This document shows positions 46,271 through 55,363 of a stretch of 64,000 nucleotides of DNA, piece after piece. The stretch lies in contig NZ_FOHA01000005.1 in NCBI RefSeq assembly GCF_900111355.1, positions 98,119 to 162,118 of the forward strand, given 5' to 3'. The position numbers and the translations under genes were made by a program. Every line of letters begins with the position of its first letter. Position 1 is the stretch's first letter. The DNA is from Isobaculum melis (lineage in GTDB: Bacteria; Bacillota; Bacilli; Lactobacillales; Carnobacteriaceae). Under the pieces are notes generated by a model. The model worked only from the letters and a program-made list of their open reading frames with translations, was not told where the DNA came from and searched no databases.

Positions 46271-47113
46271 ATGAATAAAATTAAGATTGTCACTGACTCT
46301 TCGGCAGAGTTAACGCCAGAGGAAATCGAAGAATTTAATATCACGGTATTACCTTTGAGTGTCATGATTGATGATGTTGTGTATATTGATGGGGAAAATT
46401 TATCAAAAGTTGAATTTATGGAAAAGATGCCGTTAGCAAAAGCATTACCTAAAAGTAGCCAACCACCAATTGGTAAATTTATTGAAACATATGATGCCTT
46501 AGGTGAAGATGGCAGTGAAATTATTTCTATTCATATTACTGAGTCTTTAAGTGGGACGGTAAATGCTGCAAGACAAGCAGCACAATTAAGTAAAACAAAT
46601 GTAACGGTTTTAGATAGCCTATTTACTGATAGAGGGTTGTCCTTCCAAGTAATCGAAGCTGCTAAAATGGCACAAAAGGGTGCTTCAAAAGAAGAGATTC
46701 TGGCACGCATTGAACATGTAAAAAATAATACAAAACTTTATATTTGTGTTGTTACATTAGAAAACTTAGTGAAAGGTGGCCGCATTGGTCGCGTAATGGG
46801 GGCAATTTCTAGTCTTTTAAATGTAAAAGTGATGTTTGAATTAGTTGGTGGAAATTTAGAAGTGTTGGTAAGAGGGCGTGGAATGAAGCCAATTAATCAA
46901 TGGATTACTTCACTAATTGAGACTTTAAAAAGCAAGACCAATATAAAAGAAATTGGTTTTTCACATGCAGCAGCATTTGAATATACAAATGGCATGATGC
47001 AACAATTTAAAGAAGTCTTTCCAAATGTTCCGATGCCAGTTAGACAAACTGGTCCAGTTATTGCAACACATACAGGTAAAGGTGCTTTTGCGATTATGTA
47101 TTATACAGACTAA
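46271..47113 (+). CDS. DegV family fatty-acid-binding protein
   Basis: 280 residues. The N-terminus KIKIVTDSSAELTPEE and PKSSQPPIGKFIETYDAL, then IHITESLSGTVNAARQAA, are the DegV signatures. Members bind fatty acids and some serve as FakB subunits handing fatty acids to FakA kinase for phospholipid synthesis. No kinase gene is nearby. The ATG at 46271 is chosen over 46238 for its GGGAGA site and family-like start. Confidence 0.93.
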   Translation: MNKIKIVTDSSAELTPEEIEEFNITVLPLSVMIDDVVYIDGENLSKVEFMEKMPLAKALPKSSQPPIGKFIETYDALGEDGSEIISIHITESLSGTVNAARQAAQLSKTNVTVLDSLFTDRGLSFQVIEAAKMAQKGASKEEILARIEHVKNNTKLYICVVTLENLVKGGRIGRVMGAISSLLNVKVMFELVGGNLEVLVRGRGMKPINQWITSLIETLKSKTNIKEIGFSHAAAFEYTNGMMQQFKEVFPNVPMPVRQTGPVIATHTGKGAFAIMYYTD

Positions 47114-47125
47114 TAGCAGTCTGAC

Positions 47126-47158
47126 AAAAGAGCAGATTGCTTCAATCTGTTCTTTTTA
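47126..47158 (+). terminator. Terminator after degV
   Basis: AAAAGAGCAGATTG / CAATCTGTTCTTTT (one wobble), 3-base loop, T run. Confidence 0.85.
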
Positions 47159-47192
47159 CTATCATGAAAACAAGATTTAAGAAGGTGAACAA

Positions 47193-47993
47193 ATGAAAAA
47201 AAGAACAAAAATGATTCTGAGTGTTTGCGTATTCCTTTTGATTGGCGGTGCTTACTTCATTTATCAATGGCAATTTAAAGGAGACAAAAAAGTAACTGAA
47301 TCGAGCCATTTGACGCTAGTTTCCATCGGGGATTCATTAACTGAAGGTGTTGGTGATGGAAAAAAAGAGGGTGGATATGTTGGCTTGTTGACTGAAAAGC
47401 TAAAAGCAGAATACCCTAAATTAGATGTTTCTTCTCATAACTATGGTATTAGTGGGGAGAGAAGTGATCAAATTTTAGAACGAATCAAAGAAGATGAGGC
47501 ATTAAGAGAAGCTATTGAGGAAGCACAAGTTATTTCAATCACTGTTGGTGGAAATGATGTAATGAAAACTTTTAAAAGCAAACTTTTAGATATTACAGAA
47601 GAAGATTTTGAAGAGCCTGGTGAGGAATATCAGGAGCGTATTCAAGAAATCTTTGATGAAATTAGAAGCTTAAATAGTGAGGCAGCTATTTTTATTTTAG
47701 GAATTTATAATCCATTTTATGTCTATTTCCCTGAAATTACTGAACTTCAAAGCGTCATTGATCATTGGAATGAAGGAACAGAAAAAGTAGTCAATAAGCA
47801 AAAAAATGCTTACTTTGTGCCAATTAATGATTTATTGGAAAAAGGCGATACAGAAAAGAAAGAAAATTATGAAAAGAAAAAAAATAAACTGCTTTTTGAA
47901 GAAGATAACTATCATCCAAATGAAGCAGGTTATGAAAAAATGGCAGAGCGCTTATTTGAAAATATTGTAGCCGAAGAAGAAAATTGGCATTAA
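47193..47993 (+). CDS. Secreted or anchored SGNH/GDSL hydrolase
   Basis: 266 residues. An N-terminal membrane segment (MILSVCVFLLIGGAYFIY) is followed by an SGNH domain. Block I is VSIGDSLTEGVGD (catalytic Ser), block II contains YGISGERSDQI, block III is TVGGNDVMK, and block V is EDNYHPNEAGYEKM (Asp-His). It probably acts outside the membrane as a lipase/esterase. The neighbour order SGNH-ypmS-yozE is the Bacillus ypmR-ypmS arrangement, which supports a YpmR-like identity. Confidence 0.9.
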   Translation: MKKRTKMILSVCVFLLIGGAYFIYQWQFKGDKKVTESSHLTLVSIGDSLTEGVGDGKKEGGYVGLLTEKLKAEYPKLDVSSHNYGISGERSDQILERIKEDEALREAIEEAQVISITVGGNDVMKTFKSKLLDITEEDFEEPGEEYQERIQEIFDEIRSLNSEAAIFILGIYNPFYVYFPEITELQSVIDHWNEGTEKVVNKQKNAYFVPINDLLEKGDTEKKENYEKKKNKLLFEEDNYHPNEAGYEKMAERLFENIVAEEENWH

Positions 47994-48006
47994 AGAGGTG
48001 GAAAGT

Positions 48007-48660
48007 GTGGAAGAAAGTCGTCGTACTTTAAAACAAAAAAAACGTAAAGACCCCACTAAAAAAAGAAATAAGTGGAAAATAGCTTTTCTTTTTTTAGTAG
48101 GAATCTTACTGATTGTCACATTGTGGATTGGTGTGAGTGTATTCAGTAAACCAGCAACAAAGGATCAATCTGATTTGATTCTGAAAGATGCAACACAAGT
48201 CCCATTTGAAATTGCAGCAAATAAAGTGGATATCAATACAGTTGTTGCACATTATCTTGAAGATTTTACAAAAGATAGTGAGATTAAATACTCATTGATT
48301 CTGGATGAACAAGCTGAATTAACTGGGACTTTCCAAATATTTGGTCATGATGTGTCTTTTAGTTTATTCTTTGATCCTTATGTAACTGAAGATGGTAATG
48401 TTCAATTAAAAGCAACACATTTAGCAGTTGGGGATTTAGATTTACCGATTTCATATGTGATGAACTTTGTGGCAAAAAATTATAAGATTCCGAGTTGGGT
48501 AACAGTTGATTCAAAAGAAAAAACTATTTTATTGCGTTTAGATAAATTTTCATTTAATAGTGGCACTCAAATATCAGCTGAGAAAATTGACTTAAAAAAC
48601 AATGATATTAGATTGAAGGTTTACCTTCCGTTGAATCAAGAAGTAAAAGCCACACAATAA
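48007..48660 (+). CDS. ypmS: YpmS family membrane-anchored protein (DUF2140)
   Basis: 217 residues. A highly basic cytoplasmic start (TLKQKKRKDPTKKRNKWK) precedes one membrane helix (IAFLFLVGILLIVTLWIGV) and an extracellular beta-rich domain (YSLILDEQAELTGTFQIFG, then KIPSWVTVDSKEKTILLRL), matching DUF2140. The GTG at 48007 is preferred because AGAGGTGG lies at a normal spacing. Function unknown. It is 13 bases after the SGNH hydrolase. Confidence 0.85.
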   Translation: MEESRRTLKQKKRKDPTKKRNKWKIAFLFLVGILLIVTLWIGVSVFSKPATKDQSDLILKDATQVPFEIAANKVDINTVVAHYLEDFTKDSEIKYSLILDEQAELTGTFQIFGHDVSFSLFFDPYVTEDGNVQLKATHLAVGDLDLPISYVMNFVAKNYKIPSWVTVDSKEKTILLRLDKFSFNSGTQISAEKIDLKNNDIRLKVYLPLNQEVKATQ

Positions 48661-48672
48661 AGGAAGATGCAC

Positions 48673-48894
48673 ATGCGTAGAAGTTTTTATCATTATTTAA
48701 TGACCCAAAGAGATCCTCATAAAAAAGATGCCATTACTTTGTTTGCTAATGATGCTTATTTAGATGTTAGCTTTCCAAAACAATCAGAGTCTTATTTAGA
48801 GCTCACACATTATTTAGAAATTAGTGTAGATTATTTGCCAAGCATGACCATCTTTGATGAAGCTTGGGAAGCGTATTTACACTTTGATCAATAA
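48673..48894 (+). CDS. YozE family protein (UPF0346)
   Basis: 73 residues: [20 protein letters not shown], then [18 protein letters not shown] and [19 protein letters not shown], the YozE SAM-like fold. ATG 48673 fits AGGAAG six bases upstream better than ATG 48667. Function unknown. Probably cotranscribed with ypmS and deoD. Confidence 0.9.
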   Translation: MRRSFYHYLMTQRDPHKKDAITLFANDAYLDVSFPKQSESYLELTHYLEISVDYLPSMTIFDEAWEAYLHFDQ

Positions 48895-48924
48895 ATAGCA
48901 AAAAACATTAATGGAGGTTATCAA

Positions 48925-49635
48925 ATGAGTATTCATATTGAAGCGAAAAAAGGACAAATTGCAGAAACCGTTTTACTACCAGGAGATCCATTACGTGCAA
49001 AATATATTGCGGAGACATTTTTAGAAGATGTTGAGCAATATAATCGTGTACGGAATATGTTTGGCTACACTGGAACTTATAAAGGTCATCGTGTTTCAGT
49101 TCAAGGAACTGGCATGGGACAACCATCCATGATGATTTATGCACATGAATTAATGGTGGATTATGGTGTTCAAAACTTAATTCGCGTTGGAACTGCTGGT
49201 GGGATGCAAATGGATGTTAAGATTCGTGATGTTGTCATCGCTCAAGGGGCAACAACAGATTCCAGAATCAATCAAAATACCTTTCCAGGTGTTGACTTTG
49301 CACCAATAGCTGACTTTGATTTATTAAAAGCTGCTTATGATGTAGGTACTGAAAAAGGGTTGACCATTAAAGTTGGTAATGTTTTATCAGCTGACCGCTT
49401 TTATAACGATGAATTAGATAAGAAAAAACTAGCAGATTATGGTGTGTTAGCTGTTGAAATGGAAGCAGCTGGCTTATATACATTAGCTGCAAAGCACCAT
49501 AGAAGAGCTTTAGCTATCCTGACAATCAGTGACCACCTTTTCAGTGGAGAAGCAGAAACTAGCTCTGAAGAGCGTGAAAAGACCTTTAATGATATGATGA
49601 TTGTTGCGTTAGAAGCAAGCTTAAAAATGAAATAG
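48925..49635 (+). CDS. deoD: Purine-nucleoside phosphorylase, DeoD type
   Basis: 236 residues. Hexameric enzyme splitting purine nucleosides with phosphate. The N-terminus has [17 protein letters not shown], the centre has [16 protein letters not shown] and RVGTAGGMQ, the ribose-binding VEMEAAGLY follows, and the catalytic Asp is in TISDHL. GGAGG precedes the ATG. It is 30 bases after yozE and 16 bases before ctpA. Confidence 0.97.
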   Translation: MSIHIEAKKGQIAETVLLPGDPLRAKYIAETFLEDVEQYNRVRNMFGYTGTYKGHRVSVQGTGMGQPSMMIYAHELMVDYGVQNLIRVGTAGGMQMDVKIRDVVIAQGATTDSRINQNTFPGVDFAPIADFDLLKAAYDVGTEKGLTIKVGNVLSADRFYNDELDKKKLADYGVLAVEMEAAGLYTLAAKHHRRALAILTISDHLFSGEAETSSEEREKTFNDMMIVALEASLKMK

Positions 49636-49651
49636 AAGGGAGTGCCTGTTG

Positions 49652-51118
49652 ATGTCAAATCAAGAATTAGAACCTAAAAAAAAGAAAGTCCTGACCATTC
49701 AACCCATTACTTATCTTTTTAGTATGTTAGCTGTTATTGTGCTGTCAGTAGGCATTACTTATGCTGTAACAGCAAATCCTTCACCACTAGCAAATAATAC
49801 TAGTAAAGAAGAAGCAAAAAAAGTTGATGAAGAATTCAAAAAATTCTCTCAAGTCTATCATGATATCACTGAAAAATATTATGATGATGTAGATAGTGAA
49901 AAATTAATTGAAGGTGCATTAGCTGGAATGACTGCTTCTTTAGAGGATCCATACTCACAATACTTGAATGTTGAAGAGGCCAGTGCTTTAAATAGTTCGA
50001 TTTCAGCAAGCTTTGAAGGCATTGGTGCAGAAGTCAGCATTCAAAATGGGGATGTGACCATTGTTTCTCCAATTGCTGGTTCACCAGCTGAAAAAGCTGG
50101 TATATTACCGAATGATATTGTCACAAAAGTTGGCGATACTGAGGTTAAAGGTATGGACTTAGGGCAAGCTGTGAACTTAATTAGAGGAGAAAAAGGAACC
50201 GATGTTTCCTTAACCATCCAAAGAGGTACGCAAACATTTAATTTAACCATCACAAGAGATACCATTCCAGTAGAAACCGTCATCAGTAAAATGGATGAAA
50301 ACAATCCAACTGTTGGTTATATTAAAATCACCAGCTTTTCAGAGCCGACTTACAACGAGTTGAAGCAAGCAGTAATAGATTTAAGAGAAAAAGGTGCAAC
50401 CTCGTTTATTTTAGATGTCAAACAAAATCCAGGTGGCTTACTTGATCAAGCAATTGATATTTCAAGTATGTTTATGGAAGATGGACAAACGATTTTACAA
50501 GTCCAAGGAAAAACTGGAGATCCAAAGATTTATCAAGCAAGTTCTTCAAAAAACAGAGATTTCAAAGTTACTGAACCAGTAGTTGTTTTAATTGATGAAG
50601 GAAGTGCAAGTGCTTCAGAAATATTTGCAGCAGCACTTCAAGAATCTGCCAATGTTACATTAGTAGGTGTAACAAGCTTTGGTAAAGGAACGGTTCAGAC
50701 TATGTTACCTTATCAAGATAATAGTGAATTAAAGATCACCATTGCTAAATGGTTAACGCCTAGTGGCAACTGGATTCATGAAAAAGGTATTGAACCAGAT
50801 GTTGAAGTAGCGTTACCAGATTATGCCAAACTGACTTTAATTGACAGTAAAGAGAAGTATCAAGAAAGTGACTTATCTGATGGCGTTAAAAATATTGAAG
50901 CAATGTTGGCCGCTTTATCTTATGATTCAGGAAAAGTAGATGGATTCTTTGATGCGACAACAAAAGCTGCGGTAGAAAAATTCCAGAAAGATCAAAATTT
51001 ACCTGTAGATGGTATTGTTACTGGAGATACTTCATATAAAATGATTGAAAAATTAAGAGAATTACTCTTGAAAAATGATACACAATATCAAAAAGCATTA
51101 GAAATTCTTGAAAAATAA
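49652..51118 (+). CDS. S41 family C-terminal processing protease (CtpA-like)
   Basis: 488 residues. One N-terminal membrane helix (about 20-42) is followed by a PDZ domain (ASFEGIGAEVSIQNGD, then AGILPNDIVTKVGD) and the S41 serine protease core. The catalytic Ser is in DEGSASASEIF and the Lys in SFGKGTVQTM. A C-terminal peptidoglycan-binding-1 domain completes it (IEAMLAALSYDSGKVDGFFD). It should face outward at the cell wall. Substrate unknown. ATG 49652 is preferred to an adjoining TTG; GAAGGGAG precedes it. Confidence 0.93.
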   Translation: MSNQELEPKKKKVLTIQPITYLFSMLAVIVLSVGITYAVTANPSPLANNTSKEEAKKVDEEFKKFSQVYHDITEKYYDDVDSEKLIEGALAGMTASLEDPYSQYLNVEEASALNSSISASFEGIGAEVSIQNGDVTIVSPIAGSPAEKAGILPNDIVTKVGDTEVKGMDLGQAVNLIRGEKGTDVSLTIQRGTQTFNLTITRDTIPVETVISKMDENNPTVGYIKITSFSEPTYNELKQAVIDLREKGATSFILDVKQNPGGLLDQAIDISSMFMEDGQTILQVQGKTGDPKIYQASSSKNRDFKVTEPVVVLIDEGSASASEIFAAALQESANVTLVGVTSFGKGTVQTMLPYQDNSELKITIAKWLTPSGNWIHEKGIEPDVEVALPDYAKLTLIDSKEKYQESDLSDGVKNIEAMLAALSYDSGKVDGFFDATTKAAVEKFQKDQNLPVDGIVTGDTSYKMIEKLRELLLKNDTQYQKALEILEK

Positions 51119-51123
51119 GTTGG

Positions 51124-51157
51124 AAAGCACTGAATAAAAATTATTCAGTGCTTTTTC
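51124..51157 (+). terminator. Terminator after the S41 protease gene
   Basis: AAAGCACTGAATAA / TTATTCAGTGCTTT with a 3-base loop, then TT and CTAT. Confidence 0.88.
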
Positions 51158-51167
51158 TATAGATTGA

Positions 51168-51196
51168 TTGACTGCAACTCCTTTTGCACCTATACT
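51168..51196 (+). promoter_or_regulatory. Sigma-A promoter upstream of the tandem lepB genes
   Basis: TTGACT and TATACT are separated by 17 bases. A leader of about 160 bases follows before the first lepB start. A second possible -10 (TAAAAT) lies about 60 bases before that start. Confidence 0.6.
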
Positions 51197-51363
51197 TTAA
51201 GAATAAGCAAACTAATTCTTTTTAGGTTTAATTGGTGAAGTTTTCTTCACTATTCAGGAATTAGCATCACTTAATAAAATATTAATCATGAATTATGCTA
51301 AAATGATAGTTTTTTTTCTTCTTTTTTAGTATGATTAATTTATAAAGAATTCAGGTGAAAGAT

Positions 51364-51915
51364 TTGAAAAAAAGTTGGAGAGATCATTTATGGGACTGGT
51401 TTAAAGCCATACTTATTGCCTTAGCTTTTACACTTGTGTTAAGAAATTTTGTCTTTATTCCTGTAGTGATTGATGGAACATCTATGGCTCCAACCATCGA
51501 AGGTAATGACCGCATACTGATGACATCCTTTTCAGCCATTAAAAGGTTCGATGTGATTGTATTTCAAGACAGTAAAGGGAAAACCTATGTGAAACGAGTA
51601 ATTGGTTTACCAGGTGAGAGAATTTCTTATAAAGATGATGCTTTATATATAGATGATCAACAAATAGATGAAAAATTTTTGAGTCAATATCAAGATGAAA
51701 AGGTAAATAAACATGAATTATGGACTTCAGATTTTACATTAGAAGAAATTACAAGTAAAAAAACGGTGCCTAAAAATCAGTTTTTTGTTTTAGGAGACAA
51801 TCGAAGATCTAGCAAAGATAGCCGTTATTTTGGTACAATTAACGAAAATCAAGTGATTGGAAAAGTCATTTTCATTTATGGTCCAAGAGAACATATCGGG
51901 TTCATACACAAATAA
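51364..51915 (+). CDS. lepB: Signal peptidase I (first of two tandem copies)
   Basis: 183 residues. One N-terminal membrane helix (AILIALAFTLVLRNFVFI) is followed by the S26 catalytic domain: Ser40 in VVIDGTSMAPT and Lys77 in YVKRVIGLPGE, then VLGDNRRSSKDSR. It removes signal peptides of exported proteins outside the membrane. The start is TTG 51364 because AGGTGA fits it and no ATG does. The second copy begins 26 bases later. Confidence 0.94.
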   Translation: MKKSWRDHLWDWFKAILIALAFTLVLRNFVFIPVVIDGTSMAPTIEGNDRILMTSFSAIKRFDVIVFQDSKGKTYVKRVIGLPGERISYKDDALYIDDQQIDEKFLSQYQDEKVNKHELWTSDFTLEEITSKKTVPKNQFFVLGDNRRSSKDSRYFGTINENQVIGKVIFIYGPREHIGFIHK

Positions 51916-51940
51916 TTTTATAACGAGAGAAGGAAACAAA

Positions 51941-52588
51941 TTGGATCATTTTTCAAACAATCAGCAATTACCCTCTAGAAGTCAAATTCATGGGACTCGA
52001 TCAGGTTCAGAAAAAGGAAAGAAGAGCAATAAAAAGAGTGATTTAGTCAGTTTTGGTGTAACAATTGCCATTAGTTTAGCCATTGTCTGGTTAGTGCATC
52101 GCTTTTTATTTATTCCAGTGATAGTAGATGGAAAATCTATGGCACCAACATTAGCAGATCAAGATCACCTAATTGTAAGCAAAGTAACGACTATTGATCG
52201 TTTTGATGTGGTTATTTTTCCTGCACCAGATGATCCAAAACGAGAGTATATTAAACGTGTAATTGGTTTACCAGGAGATAAGATTGAATATAAGAATGAT
52301 ATTTTATATGTAAATGATAAAGCCTATGAGGAACCCTATTTGGATGAATATAAATCAGACTTGGTAACAGGTGAGTTGTTGACACCTGATTTTATATTAG
52401 AAGATATTCAAGGCGTTAGCGTTGTACCAGAGGGGCAGATTTTTGTTTTAGGAGATAATAGAAAAGTATCTCATGATGGTAGACAAATTGGCTTTATTCA
52501 ACAAGATAAAATAATTGGTGAAGCAAAATTGCGTTTTTGGCCTTTAAATAAAATTGGGACCATTCCAACGAATGGACAGGAAAAATAA
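51941..52588 (+). CDS. lepB: Signal peptidase I (second tandem copy)
   Basis: 215 residues, with a longer N-terminal cytoplasmic tail (about 34 residues, Ser/Lys-rich) than the first copy. One membrane helix follows (VTIAISLAIVWLVHRFLFI), then Ser66 in VIVDGKSMAPT and Lys105 in YIKRVIGLPGD, and VLGDNRKVSHDGR. The two copies share the catalytic frame but are clearly diverged, so specialisation is possible. TTG 51941 is the start, with AGAAGGAAAC upstream; the longer frame overlaps the first copy. A terminator-like hairpin follows. Confidence 0.92.
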   Translation: MDHFSNNQQLPSRSQIHGTRSGSEKGKKSNKKSDLVSFGVTIAISLAIVWLVHRFLFIPVIVDGKSMAPTLADQDHLIVSKVTTIDRFDVVIFPAPDDPKREYIKRVIGLPGDKIEYKNDILYVNDKAYEEPYLDEYKSDLVTGELLTPDFILEDIQGVSVVPEGQIFVLGDNRKVSHDGRQIGFIQQDKIIGEAKLRFWPLNKIGTIPTNGQEK

Positions 52589-52593
52589 GGAGA

Positions 52594-52628
52594 AAAGAGT
52601 GGCATAAAGGCCATTCTTTTTTTGAGAA
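52594..52628 (+). terminator. Terminator between lepB copy 2 and rbgA
   Basis: AAAGAGTGGC / GCCATTCTTT (one wobble) with a short loop, then a T run. It lies just upstream of the rbgA ribosome binding site, so partial readthrough is likely. Confidence 0.75.
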
Positions 52629-52639
52629 GGAGTAAGAAA

Positions 52640-53491
52640 ATGACAATACAGTGGTTTCCAGGCCATATGGCTAAAGCAAGAAGAGAAGTTTCTGAAAAAA
52701 TAAAATTAGTAGACATTGTCTATGAATTAGTAGATGCACGTTTACCTTTATCAAGCCGTAATCCGATTTTAGATGATATTATTGGTCAAAAACCAAGAAT
52801 TATTATTTTAAATAAAAGTGATTTAGCAGATGAAGCACAAACAAAAGCATGGATCACTTATTTTGCTAATGAGGGCATTTCAGCTATCCCAATTGTGGCA
52901 CAAGAAGGTAAAGGAATGAACAAAATATTAAGTACTTCTAAAGCCTTATTAAAAGAGAAATTTGATCGATTCAAAGCAAAAGGAGTGAATCCAAGAGCCA
53001 TTCGTGCAATGAGTATTGGTATTCCTAATGTTGGGAAATCAACCCTAATTAATCGTATGGTGAAAAAAAATATTGCAAAAACCGGAAATAAGCCTGGTGT
53101 CACAAAAGGACAACAATGGTTAAAATTTGGTAAAGAGATTGAATTGCTAGATACGCCTGGTATTTTATGGCCTAAGTTTGAAGATCCAATGATTGGCAAA
53201 AAACTAGCGTTAACAGGTGCTATTAAGGATACTTTGTTAAATATGGATGATATTGCCTTATATGGCTTAGCTTTTTTCAAAGAAAATTATGCGCAGCAAT
53301 TAGAGAAAAGATATGCTTTAACAAAGGAAGAGGCTCAGTTAGAGCCACCAGAATTATTAATGCGTATTAGTGAGAAACGTGGTTTTAGAGATGATTATGA
53401 TCGTGCCAGTGAAATGGTGATTTATGAAATTAGAAGTGGAAAATTAGGGCGCTTTACCTTAGACATGGTCCCTGTTTCCCTAACTGAATAA
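52640..53491 (+). CDS. rbgA: Ribosome biogenesis GTPase RbgA (YlqF)
   Basis: 283 residues. A circularly permuted GTPase needed for late 50S assembly. The motif order is G4 (LNKSD) first, then G1 ([14 protein letters not shown]) and G3 (LDTPGI), and an ANTAR-like C-terminal domain. The N-terminus [14 protein letters not shown] is diagnostic. ATG 52640 has AAGGAG upstream. Its stop touches the ribosome binding site of rnhB, so the pair is coupled. Confidence 0.96.
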   Translation: MTIQWFPGHMAKARREVSEKIKLVDIVYELVDARLPLSSRNPILDDIIGQKPRIIILNKSDLADEAQTKAWITYFANEGISAIPIVAQEGKGMNKILSTSKALLKEKFDRFKAKGVNPRAIRAMSIGIPNVGKSTLINRMVKKNIAKTGNKPGVTKGQQWLKFGKEIELLDTPGILWPKFEDPMIGKKLALTGAIKDTLLNMDDIALYGLAFFKENYAQQLEKRYALTKEEAQLEPPELLMRISEKRGFRDDYDRASEMVIYEIRSGKLGRFTLDMVPVSLTE

Positions 53492-53501
53492 GGTGATAAA
53501 G

Positions 53502-54269
53502 ATGAGTCAAACAATTCAAGAAGTAAAAGCACTGCTTCAGACGATTCAGAGTGAAACAGATCCATTATTTGTAGCACTCTTAAAAGATGAACGAAAAGGT
53601 GTACAAACACAGATTGTTAGCTGGCGCAAAAAGCAACTTAAACAGCAACAGTTAGAAGAAAAGTTTCAGGAAATGCTACAATTTGAAAAAGAAATTTGGC
53701 ATAATGGGCAAACCTATATTGCTGGCATTGATGAAGTTGGAAGAGGTCCTTTAGCTGGTCCGGTTGTTGCAGCTGCAGTGATTTTACCCAAAGATTTTCA
53801 TGTTTTAGAAATCAATGATTCAAAGCAATTATCTGAAAAGAAACGCCAAATGCTTTTTGAAAAAATTAAAGAAGCAGCGATTTCAATTGGTGTTGGTATT
53901 ATTGATGAACAAACCATTGATCAAGTCAATATTTATCAAGCTTCCAAATTAGCAATGGTGCAAGCAGTTGAACAGCTAAATCCTCAACCAGAATATTTAT
54001 TGATTGATGCCATGACCCTACCGCTTCCTATGCCACAAGAAAACCTCATTAAAGGGGATGCACGAAGCATTTCAATAGCTGCGGCAAGTATTGTTGCCAA
54101 AGTGATAAGAGATGAAATGATGAAAGATTATGGACAGACTTATCCTGGTTATGACTTTGAAAATAATGCTGGATACGGTACTAAAAAGCATTTAGAAGGT
54201 CTTGGAAAACATGGGATTACTCCCATCCATCGTAAAACCTTTGCGCCAATTAAAGATTATATTAAATAA
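53502..54269 (+). CDS. rnhB: Ribonuclease HII
   Basis: 255 residues. Removes ribonucleotides from DNA. The N-terminal extension (about 70 residues, helical) is typical of Firmicutes. The catalytic core is [20 protein letters not shown] (Asp-Glu), then [11 protein letters not shown] and [21 protein letters not shown]. The ATG at 53502 is spaced six bases from AAGGTGA. It follows rbgA, as in most Firmicutes. Confidence 0.96.
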   Translation: MSQTIQEVKALLQTIQSETDPLFVALLKDERKGVQTQIVSWRKKQLKQQQLEEKFQEMLQFEKEIWHNGQTYIAGIDEVGRGPLAGPVVAAAVILPKDFHVLEINDSKQLSEKKRQMLFEKIKEAAISIGVGIIDEQTIDQVNIYQASKLAMVQAVEQLNPQPEYLLIDAMTLPLPMPQENLIKGDARSISIAAASIVAKVIRDEMMKDYGQTYPGYDFENNAGYGTKKHLEGLGKHGITPIHRKTFAPIKDYIK

Positions 54270-54328
54270 AAAAGAACTTTTTTGCATATATTGTATTTGA
54301 ACGCAATGATATGTAAAGGAGTTTTTTT

Positions 54329-55195
54329 ATGAATAAAGAAGAGCTTAAACAACAAATTTTTCATTTATTTCACTGTAAACACATGACGACCAAAGGGATT
54401 ATTTACTGTATTGCTGCCTGTATTGATCAAGCAGAAATTTCCCCTTATGAGTTAGCTTTAATTGCTCAACTACCTAAAGGTGTGATTCATGATTTTTTAG
54501 AAAGTTATCATCAAGTGGATATTCCTACTTTAGTCGCACGTTATCAAGAGCAAAATATTAAATGGTTTACAATGATTGATACCTGTTATCCTTCATTATT
54601 TAAAGAAATGGATTGCCCGCCAGTCTTATTATTTTATCAAGGAGATATTAGTTTACTTTCAAAAAAGAAAATGGCTGTTGTTGGATGTAGGAAAATGAGT
54701 CAATATGGAAAACGAAGCTTACAATGTATTTTACCTGGCTTAATCAAAGAAGATTATGTGATTGTTAGTGGTTTAGCCAGAGGAATTGATACTTGCTCTC
54801 ACCAACTCGCACTTTCGTTAAAAGGCAAAACCATTGGGGTAGTAGGAGCTGGATTAGATGTTGTTTATCCAAAAGAAAATGCTTTTTTACAAAAGAAAAT
54901 TGCAACAGAACAATTATTGCTATCAGAGTACCCCATTGGTTCACCACCAAAAAAATATCATTTTCCAATGAGAAATAGAATTATTGCGGCGCTTGGGCAA
55001 GGTTGTTTGGTTGTAGAAGCTAAAAAAAGAAGCGGTAGTTTGATTACTGCAAATTTAGCATTAGAATATGGAAAGTCAGTGTTTGCAGTACCTGGGAGTA
55101 TTACAAGTGCCTCCTCAATGGGAACCAATGAATTGATTCAACAAGGTGCTAAATCAGTTTATCATGCACAGCACATTTTAGAGGAATTAGGCTAA
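54329..55195 (+). CDS. dprA: DNA-processing protein DprA (Smf)
   Basis: 288 residues. Binds incoming single-stranded DNA and loads RecA in transformation. A helical N-terminal domain is followed by the Rossmann-like core with VGCRKMSQYGKRSL, IVSGLARGIDTCSHQLAL, IGVVGAGLDVVYPKEN, and KRSGSLITANLALEYGKSVFAVPG. The C-terminal winged helix found in some members is absent. It fits functionally with the comE genes at the other end of the window. It lies between rnhB and topA, a conserved location. Confidence 0.95.
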   Translation: MNKEELKQQIFHLFHCKHMTTKGIIYCIAACIDQAEISPYELALIAQLPKGVIHDFLESYHQVDIPTLVARYQEQNIKWFTMIDTCYPSLFKEMDCPPVLLFYQGDISLLSKKKMAVVGCRKMSQYGKRSLQCILPGLIKEDYVIVSGLARGIDTCSHQLALSLKGKTIGVVGAGLDVVYPKENAFLQKKIATEQLLLSEYPIGSPPKKYHFPMRNRIIAALGQGCLVVEAKKRSGSLITANLALEYGKSVFAVPGSITSASSMGTNELIQQGAKSVYHAQHILEELG

Positions 55196-55244
55196 AAAAG
55201 AGACAAATTTTGTGGTTATTATATAGTAGGAAAAAAACTATCTG

Positions 55245-55274
55245 TTGACAAAGACCCCTCAGATAGCATAAGAT
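55245..55274 (+). promoter_or_regulatory. Promoter of topA inside an inverted repeat
   Basis: TTGACA and TAAGAT are 18 bases apart. CTATCTG (55238) and CAGATAG (55260) are exact inverted repeats with a 15-base gap that contains the -35 box. This could be a protein-binding site or a supercoiling-sensitive element. Confidence 0.5.
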
Positions 55275-55363
55275 GGGTTACGATTTGGATGATTGATTTA
55301 TTGATGCTATCCAAGCTAGTTAACGATAAATAAATAATAACCTTTAATGGAAGGAGTTTCTTA

